DNA of 38,398 nt from Acidobacteriota bacterium. GTDB lineage: Bacteria > Acidobacteriota > Terriglobia > Bryobacterales > Bryobacteraceae. The notes beneath the pieces are model-generated. The model was not told the origin of the DNA, made no database searches, and saw nothing but the letters and a program-made list of their open reading frames with translations. Position numbers and translations under genes: made by a program. Shown piece by piece: positions 23,083 through 31,609 of this stretch (positions are counted from its first letter, which is position 1; the number at the start of each line of letters is the position of its first letter). The stretch covers positions 1-38,398 of the forward strand of contig JANXLY010000405.1 in assembly GCA_025354885.1 (NCBI GenBank). The letters are read 5' to 3'.

Positions 23083-24947
23083 TGCCAAACCAACCTGACC
23101 TGAAACTCTGGCTTATCCTTTTCTTCCCGCTTCTCGGCGCGCTGATTAACGGCACTCTTGGCCGCCGCCTCTCCAAGCCCGCCATTTCCACCGTCGCCAT
23201 CGGCTCGGTCGTGCTTTCCTTTCTTTGGGTCTTCCGTGCCCTCGGTGAACTCGGCCAACTCGAAACCGCACACATCGAGCGCTACTGCACCTGGATTTCC
23301 TCAGGCGATCTCAAGATCGGCTTCGATCTATCCATAGACCGCCTCTCCTCCATCATGTTGCTCGTAGTCACTGGGGTCGGCGCATTGATCCACGTTTACG
23401 CCGTCGGCTACATGGACCACGAAGAAGGCTTCTGGCGCTTCTTCTCCTACCTGAATCTTTTCATGTTTTTCATGCTGATTCTCGTACTCGCGCAAAACTT
23501 CCTGCTCCTCTTTGTCGGCTGGGAAGGAGTCGGTCTCTGCTCTTACCTGCTCATCGGTTTCTACTTCGTTGAGAAATACGCAGGAGATGCCGCGAAGAAA
23601 GCATTCGTCGTCAATCGCATTGGTGACTTTGGCTTTTCTCTTGCCATGCTCCTCATGGTGGTTCACTTTGGCACGCTCGACATGACCCAGGTCTTCGCCG
23701 CCATAAAAAAGCTTCCCATTGAGGCCAGCGCTGGCATACTTACTGCCATCGCCCTCCTCCTCCTCGTCGGTGCCGCCGGCAAGTCGGCACAGTTTCCGCT
23801 TTACGTCTGGCTTCCCGATGCCATGGCCGGCCCCACGCCTGTCTCAGCCCTCATCCACGCCGCAACCATGGTCACTGCTGGCGTATACGTCATCGCCCGC
23901 TCCAGTGAGATCTTCCTCCATGCCCCGATTGCAATGGAAGTTGTCGCCATCATCGGCCTGATCACCGCCGTCATGGCCGCCCTCATTGGCACCGCGCAGA
24001 ATGACATCAAGAAGGTCTTCGCCTATTCCACCGTTTCGCAGCTCGGATACATGTTCCTTGCCCTTGGCGTCGGTGCCTTCTCTGCCGGCATCTTCCATGT
24101 CGTGACGCACGCTTTCTTCAAAGCGCTGCTTTTCCTTGGCGCAGGCAGTGTAATCCATGCCCTGCACGGCGAACAGGATCTCAACAACATGGGCGGCCTG
24201 CGCTCGAAGATCCCCATCACTTACTGGACTCTCATGATCGGTGCCGTCGCCATCGCTGGGGTCTGGCCCTTCGCCGGCTTCCACTCGAAAGACGCCATTC
24301 TGCTCGCCGCCTACGCTCACTCCCCCTGGATGTACTGGGTTGGCGTTGCCACTGCCGGCCTCACTGCCTTCTACGTTTTCCGCGCGATCTTCCTCTGCTT
24401 CTTCGGTACATACCGTGGCAAAGCCCACCCGCACGAATCGCCAGCCATTATGTACATGCCGCTCGTGATTCTCGCCCTCCTTAGCATCGCTGGTGGCTAC
24501 CTTCCCGTCATGGATTGGCTCGCTCCCCTCTACCCCGAACACGCCGAGCTCCACGACATCAATCTCATCCTGATCTCTGTTGGCTTCGCTCTTGGTGGTA
24601 TCGCAATTGCCTACTACGTTTACGTCTTGAATCCTGGCTCGGCCGATTCTTATGCCCGCAGCTTTGGTCGCGTCTACCGCGTCATTGCGAACAAATTCTA
24701 CATGGATGAGGCCTACGACGCCGCAATCGTTCACCCCATCGAACATGGCTCCCGCGCAGTCCTTCTTAACGGTGTAGAAGAACTCGTCATCGAAGGCGGA
24801 GTCAATTCCACCGTTGCTGTCACTCGCTGGTTCGGTGGTGCATTCCGCTTGCTGCAGGGTGGCAACATCCGCAGTTACGCAGTCTATATTCTCCTTGGCG
24901 CTGTCATCTTTCTGGGCGTCATGGCTTCGAGTGGAGGTGCACGCTAA
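23082..24947 (+). CDS. nuoL: NADH-quinone oxidoreductase subunit L (NuoL)
   Basis: A 621-residue antiporter-like proton-pumping subunit. Visible are the helix-5 glutamate region (FLLLFVGWEGVGLCSYLLIG), VNRIGDFGF, the TM7 lysine segment GKSAQFPLYVWLPDAMAGPTP, VSALIHAATMVTAGVYVIAR and a long C-terminal lateral helix region. It begins on the TAATG overlap with nuoK and ends the same way into nuoM. Confidence 0.97.
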   Translation: MPNQPDLKLWLILFFPLLGALINGTLGRRLSKPAISTVAIGSVVLSFLWVFRALGELGQLETAHIERYCTWISSGDLKIGFDLSIDRLSSIMLLVVTGVGALIHVYAVGYMDHEEGFWRFFSYLNLFMFFMLILVLAQNFLLLFVGWEGVGLCSYLLIGFYFVEKYAGDAAKKAFVVNRIGDFGFSLAMLLMVVHFGTLDMTQVFAAIKKLPIEASAGILTAIALLLLVGAAGKSAQFPLYVWLPDAMAGPTPVSALIHAATMVTAGVYVIARSSEIFLHAPIAMEVVAIIGLITAVMAALIGTAQNDIKKVFAYSTVSQLGYMFLALGVGAFSAGIFHVVTHAFFKALLFLGAGSVIHALHGEQDLNNMGGLRSKIPITYWTLMIGAVAIAGVWPFAGFHSKDAILLAAYAHSPWMYWVGVATAGLTAFYVFRAIFLCFFGTYRGKAHPHESPAIMYMPLVILALLSIAGGYLPVMDWLAPLYPEHAELHDINLILISVGFALGGIAIAYYVYVLNPGSADSYARSFGRVYRVIANKFYMDEAYDAAIVHPIEHGSRAVLLNGVEELVIEGGVNSTVAVTRWFGGAFRLLQGGNIRSYAVYILLGAVIFLGVMASSGGAR

Positions 24948-26482
24948 TGTATCTTGCACTCGCACTTTTGCTTCCCTTCATCGGCTTCCTCGCTTGCATC
25001 ACGATCTTCCGCCGTAGCCAGCAAACGGCCTTTACGTCCGCGCTCGCCATATCTGGTCTCGCATTTCTTGCTTCGCTCGCGATGATCCCCGAGATCGCCA
25101 AGAACCCCACGCGCATCTCGCAGGCAACCCAACTCAACTGGATCCCTTACCCGCCCATCCATTTTTCGATCGGCGCAGACGGCCTCTCCCTTTGGCTCAT
25201 TGTCGCAACAGCGCTGCTCAGCATGATCGCCATCCTCTCCGCCGCAAAGCGCAGCGGCGATTTCTTCGCCTGGCTCCTCCTACTCGAAAGCGGCATCATC
25301 GGTGTCTTTTGTGCACAGGACCTCTTCCTCTTCTTCGTTTTCTTTGAATTGACCCTGGTCCCAACGCTTTTCCTGATGGGGCAATACGGCAAGGATTCCG
25401 GTCGCGCCACCTCCACCGGAGCAACCGTCAAGTTCTTCATTTACACCTTCGCCGGCTCCGTACTCATGCTCGCCGCGATTGTCTATCTATTCCTCAAGTC
25501 AGGCACCTTCGATTACCAGAACATTCTGCTCCAGATGGCAGCCGGATCTTTCCGGCTCTCCCCGGCAGAACAACTCCCTCTCTTCCTCGCCTTCTTTCTC
25601 GCCTTTGCGGTGAAAACTCCCTTGTTCCCTTTCCACGCCTGGCAGGCGGACGCCTACGCAACAGCCCCTTCCCCGCTCGGCATCGTAATGGCTGGTCTTA
25701 TGGGCAAGCTCGGTTGCTACGGCCTTTTGCGCTTTTGTCTCCCGCTCTTCCCGAACGCGGCCCGCGACTGCGCTTACTGGATCAATTCGCTCGCTATCCT
25801 CGCCATCCTATATGGCGCATTCGTCGCCATCGTGCAGCCCAACATCAAGCGCCTGCTCGCCTTTAGCTCACTCAGCCACTTGGGCTTCATCGTCCTCGGA
25901 ATCTTTTCCTTCCATATCAATGGCCTCGATGGCGCTGCCTACCAGATGGTCTGCCATGCCATTACTACTGGCGCACTTTTCCTTCTTGCAGGCTACCTCG
26001 AAGACCGCAAAGGCTCCACAGACATCGTCGATTTTGGCGGCCTCGCTTCGCGTACTCCCTGGCTTGCTACTACCTTTCTGATTGCCGTCCTCGCCTCTGC
26101 CGGCCTCCCCTCACTCAATAATTTTGTGGGCGAGTTTCTGATCCTGCAGGGCGCAGCTTTCGCCGGTTTCTCTTATGCCGCAGCCGCCGCAGTCGGTGTC
26201 ATCCTTTCTTCTGTTTACCTGCTCTGGATGTACCAGCGCACCTTCCTTGGCGCGAATCATGCCGACGACAATACTCCAGATCTTTCAAGCACAGAAGCGC
26301 TCGCCATCATCCCCCTGGTCATCCTCATGATCTGGATGGGCGTTGGCTCCGGCAGCTTCCTGCCGCTCCAAAATGCGGTCAACACCAAAATCCTTCAGCA
26401 AAGCAAAATGAACGTCGAATTCCGGGTAGCAGCCCCTCCACCAAGTGCAGTTCCCCAGTCGGAGGCCGTCAGTGGAAACTAA
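24947..26482 (+). CDS. nuoM: NADH-quinone oxidoreductase subunit M (NuoM)
   Basis: A 511-residue antiporter-like membrane subunit. The signatures FFVFFELTLVPTLFLMGQYG (with the conserved glutamate), AVKTPLFPFHAWQADAYATA (with the lysine of TM7) and AFSSLSHLGFIVLGIFSF are all present. About 35 extra C-terminal residues extend past the last helix and overlap the nuoN start by 11 bases. Confidence 0.96.
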   Translation: MYLALALLLPFIGFLACITIFRRSQQTAFTSALAISGLAFLASLAMIPEIAKNPTRISQATQLNWIPYPPIHFSIGADGLSLWLIVATALLSMIAILSAAKRSGDFFAWLLLLESGIIGVFCAQDLFLFFVFFELTLVPTLFLMGQYGKDSGRATSTGATVKFFIYTFAGSVLMLAAIVYLFLKSGTFDYQNILLQMAAGSFRLSPAEQLPLFLAFFLAFAVKTPLFPFHAWQADAYATAPSPLGIVMAGLMGKLGCYGLLRFCLPLFPNAARDCAYWINSLAILAILYGAFVAIVQPNIKRLLAFSSLSHLGFIVLGIFSFHINGLDGAAYQMVCHAITTGALFLLAGYLEDRKGSTDIVDFGGLASRTPWLATTFLIAVLASAGLPSLNNFVGEFLILQGAAFAGFSYAAAAAVGVILSSVYLLWMYQRTFLGANHADDNTPDLSSTEALAIIPLVILMIWMGVGSGSFLPLQNAVNTKILQQSKMNVEFRVAAPPPSAVPQSEAVSGN

Positions 26483-27926
26483 CAACCTCCCCGCAGCTCA
26501 GGAACTCCTCCGTTTCCTCCCCGAGATGCTCCTGGCCGTCTTCGCGACGATCATTATGCTCTGGGAATCACGCTACGACGAACATGGCGAGCGCCCCGGC
26601 ATGCCCACCTTTGCCCTCATCGCCCTTGCTCTTGCCGCTCTTGCCAGCCTGATCGCCGGCGCAGACCCGGGCCTTGCCTTCCGCAACATGCTCGTGGTCG
26701 ATTCCTTCGCTACCTTCTTCCGTCTTCTCGTACTCACAGTCGGTGCCCTAACGGTCCTCACGGCCAGCCCTTTTCTGCGCGAGCGCAAAGCCGAGGGCGG
26801 GGAATTCTATTCCCTCCTTCTTTTGTCCCTGCTAGGCCAATCCCTCATGGCCGCATCGAACGAACTGATGATGGTCTTCATCGGCATCGAAATCTCTTCA
26901 ATTTCTTCCTACATCCTTGCCGGCTATCTTCGCGATGATCGCCGCTCGAACGAATCTGCCCTCAAGTACTTCCTCCTCGGTAGCTTTGCCACCGGCTTCC
27001 TTCTCTATGGCATCTCCTGGACTTACGGCCTTACCGGCTCTACCAATCTCAACGAAATCGCTGCCGTCCTCGGCAATCCAGACATCGCCCCGGATGCCGT
27101 CCTCACCGCCGCAGCCGCCGCGTTGATCCTCGCTGGGCTTTGCTTTAAAATCTCGGCCTTTCCCTTCCAGAGCTGGGCTCCCGACGTTTATCAGGGCGCA
27201 CCCACCCCCGTCGGCGCTTTCCTCAGTGCCGCCCCCAAAGCCGCCGCTTTTGCCACTCTTCTCCGCATCTTCTTCACTGCTTTTGAGCCGATGGCAGACC
27301 GCTGGCTTCCGCTCCTTACCATCGTCGCGCTCCTCACCATGATCATCGGCAACTTCGCCGCCCTCTGGCAGACCAACGTCAAACGCATGCTCGGCTACTC
27401 CTCAATCGCCAACGCCGGTTACGTTCTTGTCGCCGTCGCTGCCCACTCTTCGCTCGGCATCAGCGCCGTCCTCTTCTATCTCGTCGCATATTCGATCATG
27501 AACTTCGGTGCTTTCGCCGTACTCTCCCTGCGTGAAGAAACAGAGCTCAACGACTTCAACGGCCTTGCCTCCCGCCAGCCTAGGACTGCCGCACTCATGT
27601 CGGTCTTCATTGCTTCCCTGATCGGTCTGCCCCTCACGGCCGGCTTTTTCGGCAAGTTCTACATCTTCAAGTCCGCTATCGACGCCGAGCTTTATTGGCT
27701 CGCCGCTCTCGGCCTTCTCACCAGCGCTGTCGCCGCCTTCTACTACCTCCGCGTCATCGTCGCAATGTACATGAAGCCCGTCCCCGACAACGCACCCGAC
27801 CTTGCCATCCCAGCGCCCGGCCTCCAGGCAGTCCTCTTCCTGTCCGCCGCTGCAACCCTCGGCTTTGGAATCTTTCCCGGTTGGCTCCTCGACTGGGCCA
27901 CTCGATCCAGTGGTCTCCTCCGCTAA
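26472..27926 (+). CDS. nuoN: NADH-quinone oxidoreductase subunit N (NuoN)
   Basis: A 484-residue antiporter-like subunit and last gene of the nuo series. Recognisable segments are ELMMVFIGIEISSISSYILA, KISAFPFQSWAPDVYQGAPT, VGAFLSAAPKAAAFATLLR and MLGYSSIANAGYVLVAV. I choose the GTG at 26472, since GGAGG (26461-26465) stands six bases before it; a GTG at 26445 would lengthen the overlap with nuoM. Confidence 0.95.
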   Translation: METNNLPAAQELLRFLPEMLLAVFATIIMLWESRYDEHGERPGMPTFALIALALAALASLIAGADPGLAFRNMLVVDSFATFFRLLVLTVGALTVLTASPFLRERKAEGGEFYSLLLLSLLGQSLMAASNELMMVFIGIEISSISSYILAGYLRDDRRSNESALKYFLLGSFATGFLLYGISWTYGLTGSTNLNEIAAVLGNPDIAPDAVLTAAAAALILAGLCFKISAFPFQSWAPDVYQGAPTPVGAFLSAAPKAAAFATLLRIFFTAFEPMADRWLPLLTIVALLTMIIGNFAALWQTNVKRMLGYSSIANAGYVLVAVAAHSSLGISAVLFYLVAYSIMNFGAFAVLSLREETELNDFNGLASRQPRTAALMSVFIASLIGLPLTAGFFGKFYIFKSAIDAELYWLAALGLLTSAVAAFYYLRVIVAMYMKPVPDNAPDLAIPAPGLQAVLFLSAAATLGFGIFPGWLLDWATRSSGLLR

Positions 27927-28461
27927 GATCCGCCCTTCCACGGCGGCCGATCTCCGTGTCATCACCGGTATCTACGGCCACCATGTCCGAACTGGTACTT
28001 CCACTTTCGAACTCGAACCCCCTTCGCTCGATGAGATGATCAATCGCCGCCAGGCAATCCTCGATAAGCGCCTTCCGTTTCTCGTCGCCGAATCCTCAAA
28101 CGGGGAGATCCTCGGCTATGCCTGCGTCAGCCCTTACCGCCCGCGCCCCGCATACCGTTTCTCTGTTGAAAATTCCATCTACATCCACCCCGCTTTCCTC
28201 GGCCAAGGCCACGGCAGACTCCTTCTCTCCAGTCTCATTCAGGAATGTGAGCAACTCGGCCTTCGAGAAATCATCGCTGTCATCGGCGACTCTGCCAATC
28301 TCGCCTCCATGCGCGTCCACGAACAGGCAGGCTTTCTCCCCATCGGTGTCCTCCGCAACGTAGGTCTCAAATTCGACAAATGGCTAGACACTGTCCTCAT
28401 GCAGCGCTCTCTGCAAACCAGGGCAACCAATTTTAAGCCCACAGACACCCCACAATCCTGA
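27910..28461 (+). CDS. GNAT N-acetyltransferase, phosphinothricin/MnaT-like
   Basis: A 183-residue GNAT enzyme transferring acetyl from acetyl-CoA to an amine. The N-terminal pattern IRPSTAADLRVITGIYGHHV and TGTSTFE are typical of the PAT/MnaT (YncA) group, and HPAFLGQGHGRLLLSSL holds the acetyl-CoA-binding QxxGxG motif. The frame is open far upstream inside nuoN, but the domain starts at the GTG at 27910, overlapping nuoN by 17 bases, so it is probably read from the nuo transcript. Substrate unknown; glufosinate-like compounds or methionine derivatives are the family's usual substrates. Confidence 0.85.
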   Translation: MVSSAKIRPSTAADLRVITGIYGHHVRTGTSTFELEPPSLDEMINRRQAILDKRLPFLVAESSNGEILGYACVSPYRPRPAYRFSVENSIYIHPAFLGQGHGRLLLSSLIQECEQLGLREIIAVIGDSANLASMRVHEQAGFLPIGVLRNVGLKFDKWLDTVLMQRSLQTRATNFKPTDTPQS

Positions 28462-28473
28462 TAAATTAGGGTC

Positions 28474-29124
28474 ATGCGATTTGCGTTATTGCTCAGTCTC
28501 GCCGGCAGCCTTATGTTTGCAGTCGGCCCCAACGATAAACCAGCCAAGCCCGAAAAAGGCTTCACCGCTCTGTTTAACGGCAAAGATCTAACCGGCTGGA
28601 CCAAGGCCAAGGAGAACGAAGAGTCCTTCTCGGTCAAAGACGGGGCCATTGTCGCCAACGGCAAGCATTGCCACCTCTATTACTCCGGCCCCTTCAAAGG
28701 AAAACAGCCCAACTTTAAGAATTTCGAAGTCCGCCTCGACGTCATGACCAAACCCGTTTCCAACGGCGGCTTCTACTTCCACACCAAATACCAGGAAACC
28801 GAATTTCCCAAGATTGGCTTCGAAGTTCAGGTCAATAACACCCACGGCGACTGGAAAAAGACCGCCGGCCTTTACAACGTTCAGGACAACAAAGAACCTT
28901 TTGCGGACAACGTCTGGTTCGCCATGACGATCATTGTCGAAGGCAACCATGTCACGACCTTCGTTGATGGCAAGAAGGTCACCGACTGGACTCAGCCCGC
29001 AGGTTGGGAAGGCCCCAAGGGCAACCCTGGCCGCAAGATCGACTCGGGTACCTTCGCGATCCAGGCTCACGACCCAGGCTCCACAACGATGTACAAAAAC
29101 ATCCGTGTCAAGCCCCTCAAATAG
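28474..29124 (+). CDS. Secreted DUF1080 (3-keto-disaccharide hydrolase-like) protein
   Basis: A 216-residue protein with a signal peptide (about 1-17, LLLSLAGSLMFAVG) and one DUF1080 beta-sandwich domain, related to concanavalin-like folds. Typical motifs are GFTALFNGKDLTGW, NFEVRLDVMTKPVSNGGFYF, ADNVWFAMTIIVEG and IAIQAHDPGSTTMYKNIRVK (seen here as FAIQAHDPGS). The family is abundant in Acidobacteriota and Planctomycetota and is linked to 3-keto-glycoside breakdown. An AGGG box is close to the ATG. It lies 12 bases after the acetyltransferase and ends at the terminator at 29147-29173. Confidence 0.88.
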   Translation: MRFALLLSLAGSLMFAVGPNDKPAKPEKGFTALFNGKDLTGWTKAKENEESFSVKDGAIVANGKHCHLYYSGPFKGKQPNFKNFEVRLDVMTKPVSNGGFYFHTKYQETEFPKIGFEVQVNNTHGDWKKTAGLYNVQDNKEPFADNVWFAMTIIVEGNHVTTFVDGKKVTDWTQPAGWEGPKGNPGRKIDSGTFAIQAHDPGSTTMYKNIRVKPLK

Positions 29125-29146
29125 TCCACTTCAACAACTCCAACAA

Positions 29147-29173
29147 AAACGGCAGCCGCAAAGGCTGCCGTTT
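29147..29173. terminator. Bidirectional Rho-independent terminator
   Basis: AAACGGCAGCC (29147-29157) and GGCTGCCGTTT (29163-29173) form an 11-bp perfect stem with loop GCAAA. T-rich tails follow on both strands (TTTCTTAATT on plus; TTTTTGTT on minus). It separates the convergent DUF1080 gene and the small gene at 29199. Confidence 0.92.
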
Positions 29174-29198
29174 CTTAATTCAACTCGACTCGCATCCC

Positions 29199-29435
29199 TT
29201 ACCCCAAGACATCAATCGTCTTCGACGCCATCTCGTTCGCCGTCTCCACCAGCTTCAAATTCACCCCCGCCGCCAGCTTCGCTTCCATCAGCGCAACCAT
29301 CTCCGCACTCAAATCCACAACATCCGACCCTTCGCCAGCCGTGCTAGCCGCACCAGCAGAAAGCCGCTTGGCCACAGCCGCCAGCTTCTCCTGCGCCTTC
29401 TCCAGTCCCGCCAAGCCAATCGATTGCACTTCCAT
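29199..29435 (-). CDS. Small protein resembling the C-terminal FlgEFG domain
   Basis: A 78-residue protein. The segment VDLSAEMVALMEAKLAAGVN followed by LKLVETANEMASKTIDVLG matches the C-terminal coiled domain of flagellar rod and hook proteins (FlgC, FlgE, FlgF, FlgG: VnLaeEMvnmi..q.ay..N.kvi.ta.eM...l). The globular parts and the N-terminal FlgB/C-type domain are missing and no flagellar gene is near. It may be a remnant or a small helical protein that has reused this motif. A convincing Shine-Dalgarno is not seen. It is the last gene of the minus-strand group with the HAD and Lon-domain genes. Confidence 0.6.
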   Translation of the reverse strand: MEVQSIGLAGLEKAQEKLAAVAKRLSAGAASTAGEGSDVVDLSAEMVALMEAKLAAGVNLKLVETANEMASKTIDVLG

Positions 29436-29466
29436 AGTCTTCGTATCGGAGAGCTCTTGAATCTCT

Positions 29467-30168
29467 TTAGAAAAATTTACTTAAATCAGCAAAATTTTCG
29501 ACGATATGTAGTTTCCCCGGCCCTGCACCCCTCAATTGCGTGTTCTCAAGCGACCACGTCCGCTCATGCGGCACAAATACCGCATTCAACCCCGCCTCCA
29601 GCGCCGGATTGATATCGCTCTTCGGCGAGTTCCCGATCATCCAGGTAATTTCCGGCTGTAATCGAAATCGGCTCACCAGCTCCCGGTACGCCGCTACATC
29701 CTTCTCCCTCACAATTTCAAATTCCCGAAAAAACTGCCCCACCGGACTCCGGTCAATCTTCAACCGCTGCTCTTCCGGATGCCCTTTCGTAAACAGAATG
29801 AGGTCATGATTCCGTTCCAGCAGGTAGGCCAGCGTTTCCTCCACTCCCTCCATCATCTCGATCGGCTGATGGAAAATCCGGTCTGCAAACCCCATGATCT
29901 TCTCAACGTCTCCCTGTGCAATATCGCGCTCCACAAGATGCCGGTAACACTCCACCATGTTCCGCGCAAAATTCTTCGCCCCATACCCGTTCACCTTGAT
30001 GTTGGCAATCTCGATCTCGTCAAAAATCGACCGGGTCTCTTCCGCCGTCAGCTTCGAATGAGAAAGAAACACAAGAAATTCATCCCACGCCTGCTCAAAG
30101 TACACGTTGTTCTCCCACAACGTGTCGTCGGCATCAATGATCAGCGTCTGGGGATCATCACGCCGCAT
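29467..30168 (-). CDS. HAD-superfamily hydrolase
   Basis: A 233-residue cytosolic HAD phosphatase-like enzyme. Motif I is IDADDTLWEN (nucleophile Asp and acid/base Asp), motif II lies in LILFTKG, and motif III/IV in EITWMIGNSPKSDINPALEAG with the lysine and the acidic metal ligand. An alpha-helical C1-type cap lies between motif I and II, as in phosphoglycolate phosphatase-like members. The substrate cannot be assigned. Its ATG overlaps the stop of the Lon-domain gene as ATGA. Confidence 0.85.
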   Translation of the reverse strand: MRRDDPQTLIIDADDTLWENNVYFEQAWDEFLVFLSHSKLTAEETRSIFDEIEIANIKVNGYGAKNFARNMVECYRHLVERDIAQGDVEKIMGFADRIFHQPIEMMEGVEETLAYLLERNHDLILFTKGHPEEQRLKIDRSPVGQFFREFEIVREKDVAAYRELVSRFRLQPEITWMIGNSPKSDINPALEAGLNAVFVPHERTWSLENTQLRGAGPGKLHIVENFADLSKFF

Positions 30169-30809
30169 CAGCTCTCCATCACCTCACCCGCATGCTTCGC
30201 ATGGCCATTCATTGGTGCAACTCTCCGCACATGCCGTGTCAGCTTCTCCCGCTCGTGATAACCCGGCAAATAACCAGCCAGCGTCTCCATACGTTCCCGT
30301 TCACTTTTCATGGAAAGCAGGTTCTGTCGGAACTCCAGATCCGGCACCACCTGCGCCACCAGAAAACTCAAGTCCGGCCGCGTGTCCTCCGGCATCTCCT
30401 GCACCATTCCGCCATGCTCCATCACCATCAACTTCACCCACGCACTCAACACCCGCTGCCTCACCAGATCACTCGCCTGTTCACTATCCTCATCCCCAAA
30501 CACAGCCACCGAGGCCTGTAGATAATTCTTTTCTTCATCGATCAGAATAATCTCAAAACGCCGTCGTCCCCGCACCAGTACATCCATCCGTCCATCCGGA
30601 TAGCGCTTCAATACCTTATCGATCACTGCCGTACAGCCAATATTGGCCATCCCTTTTTCACTGGCCAGCACCACACCAAACTCCGCCTCGTCCCGCATCA
30701 CATCACCAATCATTTCCTTATATCGCTCCTCAAAAATATGGAGCGGCAATTCTGCATCGGGGAATAACACCACCCCTAACGGAAAAAGGGGCAGTTGATC
30801 TTGAGCCAT
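30168..30809 (-). CDS. Lon N-terminal substrate-binding domain protein
   Basis: A 213-residue stand-alone Lon N-domain protein (PUA-like), lacking the AAA+ and protease domains of Lon. The opening LPLFPLGVVLFPDAELPLHIFEERY and the following IGCTAVIDKVL are the family signature, and the second half is helical. Such proteins occur widely; their function is unclear, perhaps substrate binding or an adaptor role. The ATG is 20 bases from the divergent SDR gene with no ribosome binding site at proper spacing, so the message may be leaderless. Confidence 0.87.
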   Translation of the reverse strand: MAQDQLPLFPLGVVLFPDAELPLHIFEERYKEMIGDVMRDEAEFGVVLASEKGMANIGCTAVIDKVLKRYPDGRMDVLVRGRRRFEIILIDEEKNYLQASVAVFGDEDSEQASDLVRQRVLSAWVKLMVMEHGGMVQEMPEDTRPDLSFLVAQVVPDLEFRQNLLSMKSERERMETLAGYLPGYHEREKLTRHVRRVAPMNGHAKHAGEVMES

Positions 30810-30829
30810 AAGTACTATTATTGATCCTT
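30810..30829. promoter_or_regulatory. Very short divergent promoter region
   Basis: Only 20 bases separate the starts of the divergent Lon-domain and SDR genes. TACTAT (30813-30818) and TATTAT (30816-30821) could serve as -10 boxes for the plus strand and ATAATA for the minus strand; transcription would then begin at or near the start codons, which fits leaderless messages. Confidence 0.3.
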
Positions 30830-31609
30830 GTGCGCATCTCTGGCTCTAAAACTCTTCTCTCCGGTGCTTCCACCGGCATCGGTGCATCCCTCGCCCGCCT
30901 CCTCCATTCCCAAGGTGCCAGGCTCGTACTCGTCTCCCGAACCACACACACTTACGATCTCTCGGGTGCTCTCTGGATTTCAGCCGACCTCACACAGCCC
31001 GATCAGCGCACCGCCGCCTTCGCTCAAGCCATCGAACATTTAGGAGGCATCGATATCCTCATTAACAATGCCGGCGTCGGCGCCTATGCTCCTACCGTCC
31101 ACATCGACGACGCAACCTGGACACACCTCTACGAGCTCAACCTCAACGCACCCATCCATCTCACCCGCCTCGCGCTTCCGCAGATGCTCGCACAGCGCCA
31201 CGGCTCCATCGTCAATATCTCGTCCATTGCCGGCCTCGTTCCGCTCCCCTGGTTCACGCTCTACTCCACAACCAAGGCCGCTCTCCTCAGCTTCACTCAC
31301 GGGCTCCGCATGGAACTGGATCAAAGTGGCGTCACTACCACCGCCGTCTGTCCTGGCTATGTAAAGACCCCCTTTCAGGCAAACGTCATCATTGGCAAGC
31401 CACCCCAACTCCTCCAGCGCACCAAACGTTTTGCGATTAGTCCCGAGATTTGCGCCGCCGACATCCTGCGCGGCATCGAACAAAACAAACGCACCGTGAT
31501 TACTCCTTTCAGCGGCCATTTCCTAAATGCCCTATATTTCTTCTTCCCAAAGCTGATCGACAGGCAATTTGCTCGATACAATCGCAATTTAGAGAAAGCG
31601 TCGAATTGA
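30830..31609 (+). CDS. Short-chain dehydrogenase/reductase (SDR)
   Basis: A classical SDR of about 259 residues using NAD(P)H. Seen are the cofactor loop SGASTGIG (TGxxxGIG type), the NNAG motif in DILINNAGVGAY, the catalytic Ser in IVNISSIAGL and the YSTTK (YxxxK) pair. The C-terminal FFFPKLIDRQFARY is basic and hydrophobic and may associate with membrane lipids. The frame opens with TTG at 30821, but the GTG at 30830 better fits the family N-terminus. It overlaps the aroK start by four bases (TTGA). Substrate unknown. Confidence 0.86.
   Translation: MRISGSKTLLSGASTGIGASLARLLHSQGARLVLVSRTTHTYDLSGALWISADLTQPDQRTAAFAQAIEHLGGIDILINNAGVGAYAPTVHIDDATWTHLYELNLNAPIHLTRLALPQMLAQRHGSIVNISSIAGLVPLPWFTLYSTTKAALLSFTHGLRMELDQSGVTTTAVCPGYVKTPFQANVIIGKPPQLLQRTKRFAISPEICAADILRGIEQNKRTVITPFSGHFLNALYFFFPKLIDRQFARYNRNLEKASN

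Noticed and set aside
23844-24965. 373-residue open frame antisense to nuoL
   Set aside because: Opposite to a secure membrane protein gene; the translation is low-complexity Asp/Glu/Gly/Val-rich, typical of a shadow frame.
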